Shown: positions 4,899-7,721 of the stretch, piece after piece
Numbering within the stretch: the first letter of the stretch is position 1
Layout of the letters: every line of letters begins with the position of its first letter
Source of the DNA: UBA2882 sp051877575
GTDB lineage: Bacteria; Bacillota; Clostridia; Lachnospirales; Lachnospiraceae
Assembly (NCBI GenBank): GCA_051877575.1
Contig: JBJEJA010000039.1
Span: 1 to 7,721 of the forward strand
DNA length: 7,721 nt
Direction: 5' to 3'
The notes under the pieces: model-generated
Seen by the model: the letters and a program-made list of their open reading frames with translations, nothing else
Database searches by the model: none
Told to the model about the DNA's origin: nothing
Program-made: the position numbers and the translations under genes

Positions 4899-7586
4899 CT
4901 AAACGGTAAATAACTGCTCCATATCCTTCGATGCCACAATCTCGATTCCCGTACGGTTGGACGGTGATGTGACCACGAATGCATGACCGCGTCCATTGTT
5001 TACAATCTCTTCCTGCTCACTCTCATTGATGGCTCCCGCTTTCTCATACAATTTACAAAGATCGTGCATATCGTTCGGCGCCAGCGAGAAGATAAAGGAA
5101 TACTGACAGGCATTGATGATTGCCGATGACTTTCGAACCAGCTCTTCTGTACCGACAAAATCCGCAATATTCTGAGTGATGATAATCTGCATACCGTTGT
5201 ATTTACGAATCCGCTTTGCCAGCTGATACATGAAGTCCAAAGCAATCGGAAATTTACTGTCAATGAATACATGTGCTTCATCGATGACTACAATGATTTT
5301 TCTTGATGCACCATAGCGAATATTATAATCACGATTTTTGATCACCTCATTGTCCAGCCATTTCAGTACCAGAAGCATCTGTGCGTTTGCTATGGTGCTG
5401 TTCTTATTGGCCAGCAAAGACTGGAAATTGAATACAATAAAGTTCTCATCGGTAGAAATGGAGGATGGTCCATTCCACAGGAGTGAATTTCTGCCTCCGG
5501 TGGCAAACTTGGAGATGTAGTTTAACAATACTCTCAGGTTTTCTTTTCCGTATTCGCTGGATGACATCTGATAATCATTTAATATCTTGTCGTAAAGATC
5601 ATCAAAAATCGGATAATCCTCTGCTGACAATTTACTTAAATCCGTTTCCGCATCAATTCCCTTTGCTTCATACATGCGAACTGTGATGTTATTCAGATAT
5701 TCGAGTGCGTCCGATTCAATCCCCGGCAGAATCTGGCGGTAAAACTCTTCCAGAAACTGCAGATGTGTGGCGAAGCTGGTATTTATGGTATCGGTTTCTT
5801 CTTCATCATCGGAGAGACTGGTAATAATGTGGAACGGATTTAAACGTCCCTGCGTCGCACTTCCCACATCAATGACTTTTCCGTTCATGTTCTTTGCCAG
5901 ACCGTAATACTCGTTTTCCGGATCCAGAATAAAGACTTTACTGTTGTCCGCTGCCAGATTTGCCAGAATCGTCTTGGTTGCGTAGGATTTACCGCTTCCT
6001 GATTTACCAATGACAACCATATTGCTGTTGACACGTTCTTTATCTCTCACAAAGAAATCAATGAATACCGGCTTCCCTCTGTTTTTTCCGATACAGACAC
6101 CATTCGGATCACAGATATTTTTATTCACGAACGGGAACACAGCGGCAACGGATGTGGAATGGATGCCTCTGCTGTAGTGTTTATAGGCATCGCAGCCGGA
6201 AACCTGTGTGGATACATATGCCTCAAACTGCTGCATATAGTTATCGGATGATTTGAAGTTTTCCTCCGATAAGGAGCGTTTGACCTGTTTCTTCATCGAC
6301 GCAATGGAATTTGACGTCTTTTTCTTTCCGGGATTCAGCATCTGTTCCGATAACTCATAATCGTATGCAGTGACAAATATGTTCACATCCAACAGAGTTT
6401 CATTATCACTCTGCAGCATGGCCAGAACCTCTACGAGAGTGTCCACATGGGTCTGAAGCTCCATAAGCCTACTGGTCTTTCCTGTGGAATTGCTCTGCTC
6501 CCGCAGCTCATCGATGGCGCGGTCAATCTGTCGGATTCCCTTGTATTGATCGACCATCTGCATCTTCATAACCACCTTGGTGTCCGGTCTTGAAAACAGA
6601 TTCGCTCCCCAGGCATTTCCCACCAGTGTCGGATAATCGGTCACTCTGAAATTGTGAGTCACAATATTGTCATACTGAACCGTACGGCTGTTGATTTTTA
6701 TCTGTTTTGGAAGAATCCAATCCATATATTGATCTTTGGTCAGCTGATAAACTTCTCTTTCGTCAAAAAACAAGGTGTAATTGTATTTCAGGAACACAAC
6801 CAGTTCTTTTTCCGAAAGAATCTTACAATCCCAGTTATCGACTGACATGGTATTGACCATATTCCGGGCCTGACTGAGCAGCATCTCTTTATCCTTATGG
6901 AAAAACGCCAGATAATAAAATGGTGCATACACCTTATCTCTGTCATTGAGGAAACGAATCTGCTCTTTCCGGTCCTGAATAATTCCCACACGGGTTGTCA
7001 GTTCCTCCTCATTCAGGAGACCATTGATAAACGCTTCTTTCAGTTCTGCCAGCTTGCGATCTTCTGCCGCCAGGTAAGAATCATATAAAATCGGCCGGTC
7101 AATCTTAATCAGGGACGCTGACTCGGAACCGGATATCGTTCGGAGTACAGAGCCAAAGACGTGATCAATCATCTGATTCTGCCTTGACTCCGTATAAAAT
7201 TTAAATTCGATATCCGGAATGCTGACGACAATACCGTAGTATTCTCCGCCATATTCAATGAAGCTGCCGTCAATCCCCGTAAACGGAGTGATATCTTTGA
7301 TTGCCGGTCCTCCCTTTTTTACAGGTTCTTCCTTAAAAATCCGATATCTGGCCAGATATTTTAAAACATTGTAGATCATCCGATAACCCTTATCTCCGTC
7401 AATCGGAATGATCGATGCTCCAAACAGAACTGCGATTCCCAGAGCAATCCCCATGCGATACGGGAGATTGGAGAACAGGACGGATATGACAATCGAAATT
7501 CCAACCGTACCAACCAGCACATCCGGTATTTCGATGCCCTTAAAGAATTCCATTGATACTTTTGTTTTTTTCGGAATAATTCTCAT
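4899..7586 (-). CDS. VirB4/TraE-type conjugation ATPase with fused VirB3/PrgI-like membrane domain
   Basis: This is the hexameric ATPase that powers pilus assembly and substrate transfer at the cytoplasmic base of a T4SS. Of its 895 residues, about 1-95 hold two hydrophobic helices (about 22-41 and 43-62), followed by a segment around GYRMIYNVLKYLARYRIF (67-84) that resembles the end of PrgI/VirB3-like proteins. Residues 96-500 match the VirB4/CagE N-terminal region. The ATPase domain carries Walker A GKSGSGKS (527-534), the VirB4-type segment ILDPENEY (553-560), LNPFHI (582-587), Walker B IVVIDEAH (765-772), the downstream TQN motif (804-806) and a GRGHAFV segment (865-871). No key residue is missing and there is no frameshift. 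The length is somewhat above the usual 600-850, explained by the fused N-terminus. The ATG is supported by GGAGG nine bases upstream and by the ATGA overlap with the preceding gene. Family identity is secure; the fusion is read from sequence character. Confidence 0.95.
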   Translation of the reverse strand: MRIIPKKTKVSMEFFKGIEIPDVLVGTVGISIVISVLFSNLPYRMGIALGIAVLFGASIIPIDGDKGYRMIYNVLKYLARYRIFKEEPVKKGGPAIKDITPFTGIDGSFIEYGGEYYGIVVSIPDIEFKFYTESRQNQMIDHVFGSVLRTISGSESASLIKIDRPILYDSYLAAEDRKLAELKEAFINGLLNEEELTTRVGIIQDRKEQIRFLNDRDKVYAPFYYLAFFHKDKEMLLSQARNMVNTMSVDNWDCKILSEKELVVFLKYNYTLFFDEREVYQLTKDQYMDWILPKQIKINSRTVQYDNIVTHNFRVTDYPTLVGNAWGANLFSRPDTKVVMKMQMVDQYKGIRQIDRAIDELREQSNSTGKTSRLMELQTHVDTLVEVLAMLQSDNETLLDVNIFVTAYDYELSEQMLNPGKKKTSNSIASMKKQVKRSLSEENFKSSDNYMQQFEAYVSTQVSGCDAYKHYSRGIHSTSVAAVFPFVNKNICDPNGVCIGKNRGKPVFIDFFVRDKERVNSNMVVIGKSGSGKSYATKTILANLAADNSKVFILDPENEYYGLAKNMNGKVIDVGSATQGRLNPFHIITSLSDDEEETDTINTSFATHLQFLEEFYRQILPGIESDALEYLNNITVRMYEAKGIDAETDLSKLSAEDYPIFDDLYDKILNDYQMSSSEYGKENLRVLLNYISKFATGGRNSLLWNGPSSISTDENFIVFNFQSLLANKNSTIANAQMLLVLKWLDNEVIKNRDYNIRYGASRKIIVVIDEAHVFIDSKFPIALDFMYQLAKRIRKYNGMQIIITQNIADFVGTEELVRKSSAIINACQYSFIFSLAPNDMHDLCKLYEKAGAINESEQEEIVNNGRGHAFVVTSPSNRTGIEIVASKDMEQLFTV

Positions 7587-7720
7587 GCTCTATTTCCTCC
7601 GGTTTCTGGTTTCGTTGATCGTTTTGCCAATTTGCTGTAGCTACTGTACCGGGGCGCTGCATTTCCGCCGTTGTCCCTTACGTGTACTACTTCCGTGCGA
7701 ATCTGTGTTTCCCGTATGAC
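7583..7720 (-). CDS. C-terminal end of an unidentified upstream gene (partial)
   Basis: One minus-strand frame is open from the right edge of the window to a TGA and encodes 45 residues starting VIRETQIRTE and ending KPETGGNRA. The TGA shares bases with the ATG of the VirB4 gene (ATGA), the usual arrangement of translationally coupled genes, which is the main reason to accept this as real coding sequence. The tail is hydrophilic and basic, rich in Arg, Lys, Ser and Asn, with no membrane helix or cysteine, so it looks like a disordered or cytoplasmic C-terminus. In comparable Gram-positive conjugation operons the gene before virB4 is often a PrgI-like protein or another membrane component. Here a PrgI-like domain is fused to VirB4, so this is probably something else. 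I do not recognise the family and assign no function. The other two minus-strand frames here do not give a better continuous reading. Confidence 0.7.
   Translation of the reverse strand, partial: VIRETQIRTEVVHVRDNGGNAAPRYSSYSKLAKRSTKPETGGNRA
7596..7600 (-). promoter_or_regulatory. Ribosome binding site of the VirB4 gene
   Basis: GGAGG on the minus strand, nine bases before the ATG and inside the 3' end of the preceding gene. Together with the ATGA overlap it fixes the start codon and suggests coupled translation. Confidence 0.75.
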
Positions 7721-7721
7721 A

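Noticed and set aside
7408..7719. Plus-strand open frame of 103 codons at the right edge
   Set aside because: It is antisense to the start of virB4 and to the coupled upstream gene tail. The minus-strand reading has a ribosome binding site and an ATGA overlap; this one has neither.

Overview
The window suggests part of the conjugation (type IV secretion, T4SS) operon of an integrative conjugative element or conjugative plasmid from a Gram-positive bacterium. Bacillota is likely and the Clostridia/Lachnospiraceae type most probable. This rests on the strong AGGAGG-type ribosome binding sites, a base composition in the mid-40s % G+C by eye, a VirB4 ATPase of the monoderm type with a PrgI/VirB3-like N-terminus, a T4SS pilin of the short two-helix kind, and lipoproteins with secretion signals but no outer-membrane T4SS parts. 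The organism assignment is inference.

Every gene I accept is on the minus strand and the operon reads from high to low coordinates. In transcription order: (1) the last 45 codons of an unidentified gene entering from the right edge (7583-7720), overlapping the next start by ATGA; (2) an 895-residue VirB4/TraE-type ATPase with a VirB3/PrgI-like membrane domain at its N-terminus (4899-7586); (3) a 247-residue lipoprotein with a family 3 solute-binding fold (4134-4877); (4) a 92-residue basic soluble protein of unknown function (3852-4130), overlapping the next gene by ATGA; (5) a 356-residue type I membrane protein with a signal peptide, an Ig-like beta-rich ectodomain and one C-terminal helix (2785-3855); (6) a 100-residue VirB2-like pilin (2453-2755); (7) a 96-base gap containing a strong hairpin; (8) a 781-residue lipoprotein of unknown function (11-2356). 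A ribosome binding site at the left edge points to another gene starting at or just beyond position 1.

The ATPase and pilin are core parts of the secretion machine. The two lipoproteins and the Ig-like membrane protein would sit on the outer face of the membrane, where they could scaffold the channel across the cell wall, contact recipients or sense a ligand. Relaxase, coupling protein, VirB6, VirB8 and peptidoglycan hydrolase genes are not in the window and presumably lie in the flanks. The least expected features are a solute-binding lipoprotein with no transporter genes beside it, and a pilin gene bracketed by a candidate promoter and a stable hairpin. No RNA genes, CRISPR arrays, insertion sequences or attachment sites were seen, and there is no gene-free stretch longer than 96 bases.
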